Assembly: GCA_036245525.1 (NCBI GenBank)
Contig: BTPG01000004.1
Location: 229,432,153-229,496,152 of the forward strand
Direction of reading: 5' to 3'
Length of the DNA stretch: 64,000 nucleotides
Source of the DNA: Semisulcospira habei
Taxonomy: Eukaryota > Mollusca > Gastropoda > Semisulcospiridae
The position numbers and the translations under genes are program-made. This document shows, piece after piece, positions 1 to 8,835 of the stretch; within the stretch, counting starts at the first letter, position 1; each line of letters starts with the position of its first letter. Under the pieces are notes generated by a model. It did not search any database. It was not told where the DNA came from and saw only the letters and a list, made by a program, of their open reading frames with translations.

Positions 1-460
1 GCTCCCGAGATAGGTGAAGGACTCCACCTCCTCCAACGGGGTGCCAGCAAGCAAGACTGGTTCCTCCCTGGTTGCGTTCAGCCTCATTGTCTTTGTTTTC
101 TGTTTGTGAATGGTGAGGCCCACTTGGGACGAGATGTCAGCAAGCCTCGTGGTCTTGTCCTGCATTTGTTGATGAGTGTGGGATAGTAATGCCAAGTCGT
201 CTGCAAAATCGAGGTCGTCAAGCTGTGTCCACAGTGTCCACTGTATTCCACTTCGTCTGTGCTCTGTGGTCATCTTCATGACCCAGTCTATGGCCAGTAG
301 GAAGAGGAACGGAGACAGCAGACACCCCTGCCTGACACCAGTTCTGACCTGGAGCTCCCTGGTGAACTGCCCTTCGTGGATCACGCGACATGTCATACCA
401 TCGTAGCTGCTCTTGATCAGGCGGGCGAGCTTTATGGGTACACCGTAGTGTCGTAGGAGT
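1..460 (-). mobile_element. 5'-truncated LINE (RT fragment), copy A
   Basis: The minus strand is the same LINE insertion as 8836-9869, here cut by the window edge. It encodes part of a non-LTR reverse transcriptase, including the QGCLLSPFLF and FADDLALLSH blocks that mark RT motifs of endonuclease-type LINEs in invertebrates. It ends at the same base as copy B and is followed by the same 13-bp target sequence GACCGTCCATCTC at 461-473. The insertion therefore predates the duplication. RTE-like is my best clade guess; CR1/L2-like is not excluded. Confidence 0.85.
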
Positions 461-689
461 GACCGTCCATCTCGTGAATGCGCAAAAAGGGGCGACCGGC
501 TCCGAGAGCGCCGCACCACCGCGCGAGAGATAGGCGGGGCCGCCCACGACGCCCGCTGGGCCGATCGTCGCGGGGACAGAGGGACCGCGAAGGACGGCCG
601 GTCAGCAGCGAAGCTAGATTCTGCACACTGGTGTCGGAGACCACTCTCCGAACGTAACCGGTCTAGTGACTTAGCGGTCTGGTCACACC

Positions 690-1330
690 GGGCCCACCTG
701 GAAAAAACGAGGCGGGGGGGGGGGGGGGGGGGGGGCCGTAACGAGTCACGCCTAGCCCGCTCAGGAAAAGCGGAGCGGGGAGGGGACAAAAATCGTGTAT
801 GCGGCCCCCGCTCCAAGCCTCAGAGCGTGGGGGACGCGCTGTGATGTCACACCACCGTGCCCGCCTGGTCGATACGGGGTGGGGGGGGGGGGGGGCATTC
901 TAGAGTCACGCCAAGCCCGCTCGGGAAAAGCGAAGCGGGGAGGGGACAATTCATGAACACGCGGCCCCAGCTCAGGCGCCTGTGAGCGAGGGGGACGTGT
1001 GTCCGAGTCACACCGGGCCCGCCTGGTCGGAACGGGGCGGGGGGGGGGGGGGGGGGGGGGGGGGGACTGCCTATGGTCTTGCCAAGCCCGCTCAGGCGAA
1101 GCGAAGTGAGGAGGGGACAATTTCTGAGCACACGACCCCCGCTCAGACGCCTCGGAGCGTGGGGGACGAGTGTCAACGTCACCCCTGGCCCACCCAGACG
1201 AGACTGGGGGGGAGGGGGGGGGGGGGCGGGGGGTGGGGGGGGGGGGGACGGGGACGAAAGCGAAGCTGGCCCAGCCCGCTCGGAATTAACCGAATGGGGG
1301 GGGGGGGGGGGGGTAGCACTGCTAAGGGCC
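690..1330. repeat. G-tract tandem repeat, about 125 bp units
   Basis: About five degenerate units each contain a long G run (up to about 30) followed by an AAGCCCGCTCAGG-type block, a GGGGAGGGGACAA block and a GGGCCCGCCTGG block. On the minus strand it translates as proline-rich repeats in the gag leader. Run lengths differ between this copy and 10100-10730, so frames differ too. G-quadruplex formation is plausible but inferred. Confidence 0.85.
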
Positions 1331-1641
1331 TCAAGTCACGCTCCGACACCTCGGAGCGTGAGAGAGAACCTCCCTTAGCACGTTTTCTCTCATTCTTACT
1401 ATGCTTGCGTTCTTTCAACCGCACCCGCTCAGGAGACCCAGAGCGGGGGGTGGCTGACGAACGCTCTGCTCGCATAGGCCGCTCGCTCGAAGTAGAGCGG
1501 GGGGTGAGCGAACCCGATGGGCTCAAGCCACGCGCTGCCGAAGCAGAGCGTGGGGAGCGCGACTCCGAAACTCGCCTACCCTGCTCCGAAGACTCGGAGT
1601 GGGGAGGGAGAACCTGCGAGGTAATGGTGCAAGAAGGGGAC

Positions 1642-1929
1642 TTACCTGAGGGCCGGACAGCCCGAACGACGGAGCGGAGCGGTGCCCGAGGAGCCCGACG
1701 TAGCGACGACTACCTGTGGAGGATTCCGGGGAGACTGAAGCGGCCGGGAGGGCCGGTCGCGCCTGTAGAAGTCCCACATCTGCGACCATCGGTCTTCCAT
1801 CCACTCGTCACACACGTCACAAGTCCTGTCCGAAGAACAGCCCAAGCACGGCAAGCAGGCGTCGTGGGTGTTGGAGGGCCACTGAAAGTCCCCGCAAATA
1901 CGGCAAGACTTCAACACAGGAGTAGCCAT
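1642..1929 (-). CDS. DIRS gag N-terminal Cys-rich domain, copy A
   Basis: The 95-residue frame begins MATPVLKSCRICG and has a run of paired cysteines: CRIC, CLPCLGC and CDVC within the first 45 residues, spaced like a zinc-binding module. The same pattern appears in the DIRS copy at 54620-54830 (CTQC, CLLCAGC, CDVC), so selection on the protein is likely. The role is inferred as the Gag nucleic-acid-binding or structural N-terminus. After about residue 50 it becomes Ser/Pro/Arg-rich. Whether it continues in frame with the rest of gag is unclear because of the G-tract repeats. Confidence 0.65.
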   Translation of the reverse strand: MATPVLKSCRICGDFQWPSNTHDACLPCLGCSSDRTCDVCDEWMEDRWSQMWDFYRRDRPSRPLQSPRNPPQVVVATSGSSGTAPLRRSGCPALR

Positions 1930-2429
1930 AGCGTCACTGATAAACCCGTACGAAGGCTAAAAGTCAAGTCGCACTCCTACCAAGTTCACAAAGTCACGTG
2001 CGGAAGCCAACCACAAGGTCACTGGCGAAGCTCACTGAAAGTCAAAGCCGGTCCGAACCGGACGGCGCTCAGTTCAAACACAGTAGTCCACAAACTACGA
2101 GTAGGAGAGAAGTCAACGAAGTAGAGAGTCCAAGGCTATGAAAAACCCTCAAAGTCGAAGGCCAAAAAACTATCAAACTCTGGTAGAAAAAGTTCCGAAC
2201 GGAGTAAGGCAAAAACTCGACCGTCCACAGTCGAGCTATGAGTGAAACTGACAGGGTCGCCCTACGAATGCCGGGATAGGGTAGTAAGGGGAGGCCACCC
2301 GGGGCCCCGGTGCGTGGATCCCCGGTGTCTCCTCCCCAGTTGTGTGGGTTACACAACTTTGGGCTAAAATCTATAGGCAATTGAGTGTATTCCAGATAGT
2401 AATGCCATCGGTAATGTATTTTGAAAAAA

Positions 2430-2715
2430 CAATCACGGGTAGTGCCACATTGCCCAAGGTGTGGAGGTGCCACCTAGTGACCAGGTACCTGTTGCAGCAG
2501 ATGGAGTCACCATGATAATTCACGGGTAGTGCCAGATTAGTTGAGGGAAGGAGGCGCGCCAAGCGTCTTCCACTTTCTCACTATCCACCGAAATATGGAA
2601 ATGTGGTGGGGGGTGGGGTGGAACCCTTGGACCACCCATCTCCCCAAGATCCGCCCCTGTTGGACTATACCTCAAAACCTGCGCCCAGCAAGATAGATAT
2701 CGGTAGCAGGGATCT
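2430..2715. other. Flank of DIRS, MITE-like, shared with 11838-12132
   Basis: It contains two degenerate MITE-style blocks (CACGGGTAGTGCCA at about 2435 and 2520) of the palindromic family described elsewhere, then sequence also found at 12063-12132 and 14186-14258. No gene is seen. Copy B has a G run of over 20 where this copy has a broken G tract near 2604. Confidence 0.7.
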
Positions 2716-2751
2716 CAAAAAAATACATTTTAGAAAAAAAAATTCATTTGT

Positions 2752-2790
2752 TTTTTTAAAATACATTACCGATGGCATTACTATCTGGAA
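2752..2790. repeat. DIRS internal/terminal inverted sequence
   Basis: The block ACATTACCGATGGCATTACT with its flanks is the inverse complement of 2389-2429 and about 11797-11837. It sits just 3' of the recombinase gene, where DIRS elements carry an internal region complementary to their ends. Confidence 0.75.
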
Positions 2791-2849
2791 GAATGTCGAA
2801 CAGGCGGAGGGTGCCGTTCCTATAACTGCAAACCCAACCACCCGTCGGC

Positions 2850-2851
<2 letters not shown>

Positions 2852-2881
<30 letters not shown>
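2852..2881. repeat. (GA)n microsatellite
   Basis: An uninterrupted GA run of about 15 units lies in the 3' non-coding part of DIRS B. Confidence 0.97.
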
Positions 2882-2882
<1 letters not shown>

Positions 2883-2910
2883 ACTCCCGACGATTTCAGC
2901 TATGACGTAC

Positions 2911-4683
2911 CTAAGACGCCAGGGGCGCGCGGAGGGAGTGCTGGGCCGCGGAGATGTCGCCCACCCATGCCAGGGAGTCACGTTGGCCGGATAGGTCTCT
3001 GAGATAAAAGCGGGCGAAGGTGGAGTCAGCTCGCCAGCCGACCGCTGTAACAATATCTTTGACCAAGCAGTTGCGGTCCAGGGCAAGACTGGTGGCCACT
3101 GCTCTTACTTCATGCGCCCGGATGTGAAGAAGTCTATCGCCGTCCGGGGAGAGGTCCTGGTAGGCCGACTTAATCACCCACCGCAGCCAGGACGACACTG
3201 TCTGGGCCGAGATATCGGGCCTGCCTGCGGACAGTGGGAAGAAGAGGCGAGAGCGCCCCCGGCGCCGCGGCTTGGAGCGACGCAGGTAAATCCTAAGCGC
3301 CCGCACCGGGTCCTGTTGACACGACTCAGGGGCCATGTCCGTTCCACGGAGAGGCCTTACGGTCAGCATCTGAGGGGCCGCCGCAAGGAGGCGGTTCTTG
3401 GCCAAAAAGGATGGGTCGGTGAGAAGCTGTGCAGGACCGTCCGAGCGAAACTGCAAACAGGAGGGAAGTACCGAGAGAGCGTGAAGCTCGCTCACTCGGG
3501 ACGCCGTGGCGAGAGCCAGCAGAAAACATGCTTTCCGGGTCAAATCTGAGAAACTAGCCAAATGTAGAGGTTCAAAGCGGTCCGTGTTCAGCCACGTTAG
3601 TACCCAGGCGAGATCCCACCGGGGAACTAGGGACCGAGAGACTGGTCGTCGGAGCTCAAAATGTGCCAGCAAGTCCGTCAGATCCTTGCAAGCGCCTGGG
3701 TCTGGCCGGCCCAGGTGGCGGTAAGTGTCCGCGATCATGGAGCGGTATCCTTTGATGGTAACGGGTGCTAAGCCTTGTTCTTCAAAGAGCCACAGGAAGA
3801 ACTCCGCCAGCTCCGGGGTGGCTAGATGTGTGGGAGGGAGACTTCTGGAGGCGCACCAGGCCTGAAGGACCCTCCACTTGCTCTCATATACCCGCCGTGT
3901 AGACCGTCTGCGGGCTGCTGCAATAGCCGCCACCGCCGCATCCGAGAAACCTCTAGCGGCGAGGGCTTGCCGGACAACCTCCAGGCATGAAGGAGGAGGC
4001 GCTCCGGGCACGGATGGAAAAGCTGCTGGCGGGGCTGCTTGAGCATCATGGGAGGTGTAGGGAGCTCCAGCGGCGGGTCCGTCGCTAGCTCGAGTAGGTC
4101 CGTGGTCCAGCTCTTGGTCCAGTTGAAGGGGGCCACCAAAAAGAGGACTGCGGAGCAACCCAGAAGCTTCCGCAGAACCTTCGGAACGAGGACTGACAGG
4201 GGGTAGGCGTAAGCGATCAGACCGTCCCAGGGGATGGAGAGCGTGTCTACCGCCCAGGCGAGCGGGTCCGGGACTGGTGAGACGTAGACCGGGAGCTGTT
4301 TGTTCCATCTGGTGGCAAACAAGTCCACTAAAGGCGTTTCCCACCGGGAGCATATCAGGCGAAAGATGTCCGGGCGTACGGACCACTCCGTGTGGAGCAG
4401 CTGTCCGCGGCGGGACAGGGCGTCCGGGATCACGTTCAGGTGGCCGGGAATGTGGCGAGCCCGTAGAGTAATGCCCCTGTCCCTGCACCAGAGGAGGAGG
4501 TGGTACAGCAAAATGCATAGGGAGGGCAAGTGTGTGCCCCCCTGGTTCTGTATGTAAGCCACCACCGTCAAGTTGTCTGAGAGAACGAGAACGTCCTGTA
4601 GCGGTCTTAGTCGCGATGATTCCTGAAGGGATAACAAGGAACGCAAAGGGATAGAAAGCAATATGTGCACAGAGAATCCTCAC
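2911..4683 (-). CDS. DIRS tyrosine recombinase (copy B)
   Basis: Open frame of 590 codons. The recombinase proper is about residues 230-590 (minus strand from about 3990). Upstream residues overlap the RT-RNase H gene in another frame, as usual for DIRS, so the start is uncertain and ATG 4683 lies in foreign sequence. Visible catalytic pattern: Arg in ATASRVSEL (about residue 393), His-x-x-Arg in RAHEVRAV (about 524), and Tyr in ARFYLRD (about 560). The N-terminal SAM-like segment contains RRVYESKWRVL. This enzyme family integrates a circular DNA intermediate without making target duplications. It is the only one of the three recombinase genes here that looks intact in its core. Confidence 0.88.
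   Translation of the reverse strand: MRILCAHIAFYPFAFLVIPSGIIATKTATGRSRSLRQLDGGGLHTEPGGHTLALPMHFAVPPPPLVQGQGHYSTGSPHSRPPERDPGRPVPPRTAAPHGVVRTPGHLSPDMLPVGNAFSGLVCHQMEQTAPGLRLTSPGPARLGGRHALHPLGRSDRLRLPPVSPRSEGSAEASGLLRSPLFGGPLQLDQELDHGPTRASDGPAAGAPYTSHDAQAAPPAAFPSVPGAPPPSCLEVVRQALAARGFSDAAVAAIAAARRRSTRRVYESKWRVLQAWCASRSLPPTHLATPELAEFFLWLFEEQGLAPVTIKGYRSMIADTYRHLGRPDPGACKDLTDLLAHFELRRPVSRSLVPRWDLAWVLTWLNTDRFEPLHLASFSDLTRKACFLLALATASRVSELHALSVLPSCLQFRSDGPAQLLTDPSFLAKNRLLAAAPQMLTVRPLRGTDMAPESCQQDPVRALRIYLRRSKPRRRGRSRLFFPLSAGRPDISAQTVSSWLRWVIKSAYQDLSPDGDRLLHIRAHEVRAVATSLALDRNCLVKDIVTAVGWRADSTFARFYLRDLSGQRDSLAWVGDISAAQHSLRAPLAS
3822..4598 (-). pseudogene. DIRS RNase H, C-terminal part (copy B, split gene)
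   Basis: The frame carries LVLSDNLTVVAYIQNQGG, ARHIPGHLNVIPDALSRRG and DLFATRWNKQLP, the C-terminal RNase H and tail blocks of DIRS RT proteins, with the same motifs in the copies at 49 and 60 kb. It overlaps the recombinase gene in a different frame. The N-terminal half of the same domain resumes only at about 6440, so this protein is split by the 1.8 kb insertion. Homology to the other DIRS copies fades near 4598. Confidence 0.82.
4599..4655. repeat. Possible piggyBac-like MITE remnant at insert edge
   Basis: GTAGCGGTCTTAGTCGCGAT (from about 4599) and the following GATTCCT match the inner part of the 84-bp MITE at 46876-46959 with about 3 mismatches in 27 bases. CGCAAAGGG near 4641 resembles that MITE's end. 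It lies where DIRS homology stops. Confidence 0.45.
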
Positions 4684-4726
4684 AAAGAAAGAAACACGCT
4701 TACACTATTACACAATTACACTATAA

Positions 4727-4949
4727 TAAACCCATATCATACCGAGGCTAACAGCTTCAAATTTGTACACTGCCATATGCAAGCTGCATTATAGTACTTA
4801 CAGATAAGGATATAGACCAGTGGCTTTAGTTCAATGGTGGTGTCAGAATAGCTTGGCGCCAAAGGCGCCAAGCTATTCTGGCACTACCCTTGAACTATTT
4901 TAGTCAAACTTATTTCACACACTGGTGTATTCCGAATGATAAGGGTTAA
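4727..4949. mobile_element. Palindromic MITE with TTAA-type ends
   Basis: The central hairpin has 33-bp arms (4828-4860 and 4864-4896) built on GAATAGCTTGGCGCC. The right end reads GAATGATAAGGGTTAA; the left end is related (TAAACCCATATCAT). Other members include 26516-26745 and 35175-35410. TTAA at the ends suggests piggyBac-type mobilisation, which is inferred. Confidence 0.82.
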
Positions 4950-5183
4950 TCAAACTGTGTTGTACTCCTCCTACGAGTGTTTTTGTTTTCTTTAGGAAGA
5001 TTTTCTTTGACCTCATTAGACATGTACACACACATACTAAACTCAAATTGTGGGGGCTCATGGGGTTACTGAACGAAATTATATCTGAGTTCCCTGGACC
5101 GATTGAGTCGCCTGGTGTACGTTGAATCGGCTATGGTTTTAGGTGTCCACTGACACTGAAGGAGTTAAACGAGCTGCACTTAC

Positions 5184-5350
5184 CGTGGAAAGAACTGTCG
5201 GTCATGCTGTCATCTGAGCGGTCGTCAGCACTCAGTGAGCTATCGGGGTCCTCTTCGCGCTTGATCTGCCGGAAGTAGGGGTTCCAGCGTTGTCTTCCGG
5301 CGTCCTTTTTCAAACGCTTCTCTTTGGCGCGCCGATTTTGGAACCACACC
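5184..5350 (-). CDS. Lhx3/4: Lhx3/4 (lim3) homeodomain exon, C-terminal part
   Basis: Exon of 167 bp with an acceptor (TTTCCAG before GTGTGG) and a strong donor (GTAAGT at 5183-5178). It encodes homeodomain helix 3, [18 protein letters not shown], then [13 protein letters not shown] and an acidic/serine stretch. [20 protein letters not shown] followed by RWxxYFRxxKR is diagnostic of the Lhx3/Lhx4/lim3 class among LIM-homeodomain factors. No stop codon or frameshift. The exon lies in the same orientation as DIRS B, inside its RNase H gene. The LIM-domain exons are not in this window. The call at class level is firm; whether this is the functional locus or a captured copy is open. Confidence 0.93.
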
Positions 5351-5837
5351 TGGAAAGCAATGGACAAAATAAATAAATAAATAAATAAATAACCCCCCCC
5401 CAAAAAAAAAAAAAACAACCAAAAAAAACAAACAAAAAAAACAACAATAGAACGATAAAAATTTAGACATATAAATGTGAACACCAAGCGTGTATAATGC
5501 AAAGAAATTCGTAACAAAGAAAGAAATACGATTAGATAGCACAAGTGTAACAGGCGGTTAACCCCTTCCCTGCCACTGTACGTACATTTTTGTTTCTGAA
5601 ATGTGTGTTCATCCATCGACCACAAAGCCAACACCGTCCCAAAAACATGCATACAAACTGTTCTCAGAAGAGACATAGATTCTCATGAGCCCCCGCAGTC
5701 GCGGGGGCTCATGAGAATCTATGTCTCTTGCAGGTGGGTCGTGTTCGCTTTTTCTCGGCAGTGAGGGGTTACATTTTCGAGGTCCGGCTTCGTCAGGCTT
5801 GAAAGACCAGATAACAAACAGGAGTAGTTCAAGGTAC
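5351..5837 (-). other. Intron between the two homeobox exons
   Basis: A GT-AG intron of 487 bp splits the homeodomain after VVQ, just before VWF. It holds an A/T-rich stretch (5370-5460) and a 214-bp MITE. Retention of the intron excludes a processed retrocopy. Confidence 0.9.
5558..5771. mobile_element. MITE with perfect 28-bp hairpin, in Lhx3/4 intron
   Basis: The ends are TTAACCCCTTCCCTGCC and GGCAGTGAGGGGTTA. The centre is a perfect inverted repeat of 28 bp (5669-5696 and 5701-5728) with loop AGTC and a G/C-rich tip. A close relative of the hairpin lies at 27553-27607. Confidence 0.85.
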
Positions 5838-5995
5838 CTGTACAACCCGCATGTCCAGTCCAGTTTCCACGCTGAGCTGTTCCCGCACGTGTCGGGCCGG
5901 CTTGTTACTCTCGTTATACGCTCTCTTCAGTGCTTCCAGCTGCTTGGCTGTGATGGTCGTGCGGGGACGCTTGTTTGAGTTGTCCATTTCGTACT
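5838..5995 (-). CDS. Lhx3/4: Lhx3/4 (lim3) homeodomain exon, N-terminal part
   Basis: Exon of 158 bp with acceptor ATTGCAG at 6002-5996 and donor GTACCT after CAG at 5838. It encodes [20 protein letters not shown] and then homeodomain helices 1-2, ending [32 protein letters not shown] and [15 protein letters not shown] blocks are characteristic of Lhx3/4. With the next exon it gives a complete, uninterrupted 60-residue homeodomain. The exon starts with two bases of a split codon, so upstream coding exons must exist elsewhere. As a transcription factor it would act in the nucleus, classically in neuronal specification. Confidence 0.93.
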
Positions 5996-6282
5996 CTGCA
6001 ATTATGAACGCGCAATTATATTATCATGCGAGAAAAAAAAATTGAAAAAAAAACCACAACAACAACGGTTGGAAGGCTATAAAAGCAATAAAAATTATGC
6101 TACCGATGGTGTTGGCTTTTCTTGAACTTATAAAACAGAAAAAAAAAAACACAGAAAATAATGAAAATCAAAGTAATGTGTTGGATTAAAGCCAGTGATT
6201 CAAAATCTGTAAATAACAGAGTTTGACACAAACAGTGGATTGCAAGCTCGGCCAAACATATCTCGCATGTTTGACCGGGCTT

Positions 6283-6387
6283 TTAACCCTTATCATTCGG
6301 AATACACCAGTGCGTGAAATAAGTTTGACTAAAATAGTTCAAGGGTAGTGCCAGAATAGCTTGGCGCCTCTAGGCGCCAAGCTATTC
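6283..6387. mobile_element. Truncated palindromic MITE at right border of insert
   Basis: It starts TTAACCCTTATCATTCGGAA, the mirror image of the right end of the MITE at 4727-4949, and runs into the hairpin. It breaks off 15 bases into the second arm (6373-6387), exactly where DIRS-side sequence begins. The left and right MITEs are thus inverted around the homeobox exons. Confidence 0.82.
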
Positions 6388-7644
6388 ACAACCCTTCCTC
6401 TTGGGTGGCGGAGGTGGTGTGGATGTGGGGAGGAAGGGAGCGGCGTAGAGGGGCAGCCAAACTGCCTTCAGCTCCAGCCAGTTGATGTGTTTGTCCGACA
6501 AACCCCGCGGCCAAAGGCCAGAGGACGAGACAAAGTCCGGTAACAGATGCGCGCCCCAGCCAGCCTGACTCGCGTCGGTGCAGAGAGACCACCGGGGCGG
6601 AGGCGAGTGAAGAGGTACGCCCCTAGCCAGCCAAGCGATGTCCGCCCACCTCTGGAGGTGTGGACGAGCCAGAGGAGTAACCGGTACAAGATCCGCAAGG
6701 GAACCCGAAGGACGCCAGTGTAGAAGGAGATGTAGCTGCAACGGGCGGGCATAAAGCCTGCCCAAGGGAAGCAAGTCGCAGCCGCACTGAGCAGACCCAG
6801 AAGTTGAAGCCAGACCCTGAATGAAAAGGAGGCCCCTACCTCGATCGAAAGCGCTAGATCGACGATCTTCTGCCGCCGGGCCAGAGGCAGGCGGACTAGA
6901 TTGAGATCGGTCAGGAATTCCATCCCCAGATGTAGAAAACGCTGAGAGGGGGTAAGATCCGATTTGCCCAGATTGAGAAGAAACCCGAGGCGACGCAGGA
7001 GGGAAAGCAGGGCGTCTCTGTCCTCTTGGAGCACTGAGGCTATCAGATTTCGTAGTAATAGGTCGTCCAAGTAATTGGAGGCCGGGCTCCGGGATCGTTG
7101 GCGGAAGTAGGCCATCACCGCGTCGAGGATCCTCGTAAAAACCCACGGACTGATGTTGAGGCCGAAGGGAAGGGCGCAAAACTGGTAAACGGCTCCTCCA
7201 AAGGCAAACCGCAGGTACCTGCGAGACGACAGATGAACCGGGACGTGAAGATAGGCGTCGGACAGATCGAGGCTGATCGCGAAGTCCATCGGTCGGACGG
7301 CCGCTCGGAGGATCCTTGCTGTCTCCATCCGGAACCGAGGGGCCGAAATGAACTTGTTTAGCGCCGACAAGTCGATGACTGGGCGCCACTTCCCTCCTGG
7401 TTTGGGAACGAGAAAGAGGCGGCTGTAAAATGCTGGTGAGTCCTGACGCGAAACCACCTCCATCGCTGCTTTGTCGAGGAGAGCCTAAACTTCTCTGCGC
7501 AGAGCGTCTGCCTGAAAGGTGTGGAGTGGAGACTGGGTCCACAAGGGGGACCTGCGAAGAGGCGGAGGGGACCGGAACGAAAGCTGGAGGCCTGTAGAAA
7601 CCGTGGAAAGGATCCAGGGGTTGTCTGGGAACAGCGACCTTCAA
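6388..7644 (-). pseudogene. DIRS reverse transcriptase and RNase H N-part (copy B)
   Basis: The core frame is 6468-7463 (331 codons). RT motifs: SRLFLVPKPGGKWRPVIDLS, DFAISLDLSDAYLHVPV, ALPFGLNISPWVFTR and the catalytic NYLDDLLLRN, then LGFLLNLGKSDLTPSQRF. RNase H follows with LCTDASQAGWGAHL and INWLELKAVW. Just upstream of the core the frame has a TAG (plus-strand 7485-7487) where the copy at 52 kb is open (REEVASF), so the full RT cannot be made without readthrough. The C-terminal half is displaced to 4598-3822. Confidence 0.88.
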
Positions 7645-7846
7645 TGGTCGCTGTATAGAGACAGCCGCCCGCCGACTGGAGACCCGGGAACTGCCGACGG
7701 GGGCGAGGAAGGGGGCAAGTCAGCGGGCCCGACCGCGCCTGGACTTACGGGCGCCACGGGACCAAGAGGGGCGGGAGGCGCGGAAGGGCTGAGGGGCCTG
7801 AGGGCGAGCCCTACCTCTAGCCGAACCGACTGGAGGCAAGGAGGGT

Positions 7847-8835
7847 CTAGAAGACCGCCGGGCACGACCCCCGGCCCGGGTGGGGGCCGCGAAAGCGAGT
7901 CGATGCAGGCGTGGAGACAGGTCTGCGCCACAGGTCCTTGGACGAGTCTTTAACTGACTGCCACGTGTCCCCGAAAAGCTGAGATCCACCTAGGGGGGCC
8001 TGTCGAAGCTGGGTCTTCACCAACTTCGGGAGATCAGCGCAGAGATGCAGAAGGGTATCCCGTCGCCAAAGATCACAATTGGCGGCCGCCGCCATGGCGT
8101 TGGTGGAGGAGTGGTAGGCGGCCCGGTTGGCCGCTATCAAGATGGCCTGCACATCGCGGAGAGGGGACGGAACCTCCAGGTCCCAAGTTTACTCCAGGCA
8201 CCGCAAAACGGCCTGGGTAGCCAACTACAGGAACCCTGAGCACGCCAGGGAATTTCGCACTAAGGAAGCGATCCTGTCGAGCGGACGAGGCCAAGCTTTC
8301 AAGACAATTCTGCGGCCGCCAGCCCGGACTAGGGCCACCGTATCCACCACTGGGAGATGGACGGCGAAGGCTTGAGAATGTCCCGCGTACCAGGCCTGGC
8401 AGAAGCTCAAGATAATCCCTGCAGGCCACCGCGAGTCTGAGAAGAATCCCGTGTCGCCGAAGTTGTCTTGTCGTAATTGGTCGGAGAACGCATCTGTGAG
8501 GTCCCGGAAGCCGGCAGGTTGAGGAAGGGACTTGCGGTGCTTGACGTGCCTTTGTGCGTCGACCATAGCGGAAGCCTGTCTCTTCGTCGGGCGTGAAGGA
8601 GGACAGAAGTCGGGCGGGAGAAACTTCGCAATAAGCCGGGAGGCCTCTTCCAAGGCGCTGATAGTCTGCGATCCGAGTGAAGGGCCGACGATGTCCAAGG
8701 AGGAGGAGGCCGACGAGAACGCTGAAAGGCGGGAAGGGGATCCCACCGCCAAATCCCGCAGGAAGATGGCCGAAGCCGAATCCATAGGATGAAGGCTGAG
8801 GACATCCTGTTCCGAAGAACTAGACCGTCCATCTC
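7847..8835 (-). pseudogene. DIRS gag, central and C-terminal part (copy B)
   Basis: Conserved blocks shared by all three DIRS copies: LPQPAGFRDLTDAFS, RWPAG with a following QAWYAGHSQAF, LDRIASLVRNSLACSGFLEL, AAYHSSTNAMAAAANCDLW and FGDTWQSVKDS. These define the lineage's Gag. Frames change between blocks (8225-8785 and 7847-8152), so the gene is broken or frameshifted. The N-terminal part is separated by the LINE at 8836-9869. Confidence 0.75.

Larger units (their letters stand above)
461..2429 (-). mobile_element. DIRS element A, 5' end (gag N-terminus and terminal repeat)
   Basis: This is the 5' end of a DIRS-type retrotransposon on the minus strand, duplicated at 9870-11837. It holds the N-terminal part of gag and, at its outer edge (2391-2429), a terminal sequence that recurs inverted at 2752-2790 in the next DIRS copy. 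Inverted termini are typical of DIRS elements. The rest of this copy lies left of the window. Confidence 0.8.
1..2715. repeat. Segmental duplication, copy A (partner 9410-12132)
   Basis: This segment matches 9410-12132 almost base for base, at an offset of about 9409. Copies differ by scattered substitutions (for example positions 186, 497 and 612) and by the lengths of G tracts. It contains a truncated LINE, the gag start and 5' end of a DIRS element, and 286 bp of flank. The match stops abruptly after GGGATCT at 2715. Copy B continues with GTGAAAAAG, as does a third copy near 14258, so the 2715/2716 junction is the abnormal one. The left end is cut by the window. Confidence 0.93.
4599..6387. 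other. Foreign segment inside DIRS B carrying Lhx3/4 exons
   Basis: The flanking DIRS sequence on the left (to about 4598) and right (from about 6388-6440) is contiguous when aligned by eye to the uninterrupted copies at 49.7 and 60.4 kb, so this is one insertion. Contents: a possible MITE remnant at the left edge, a MITE (4727-4949), two homeobox exons with an intron holding another MITE, and a truncated MITE (6283-6387) at the right edge. The inner ends of the two flanking MITEs are inverted to each other. AT-rich compared with the DIRS flanks. 5996-6282 holds only A-rich non-coding sequence. Confidence 0.75.

Noticed and set aside
982..2124. 380-codon plus-strand open frame
   Set aside because: Antisense to DIRS gag; glycine and arginine runs come from G tracts, and the frame changes in the duplicate copy.
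2911..4683. Bacterial or phage integrase gene
   Set aside because: Tyrosine recombinase motifs are present, but the overlap with RT-RNase H and the inverted termini identify a DIRS retrotransposon.
5184..5995. Processed retrocopy of Lhx3/4
   Set aside because: The intron between the exons is retained with consensus splice sites.
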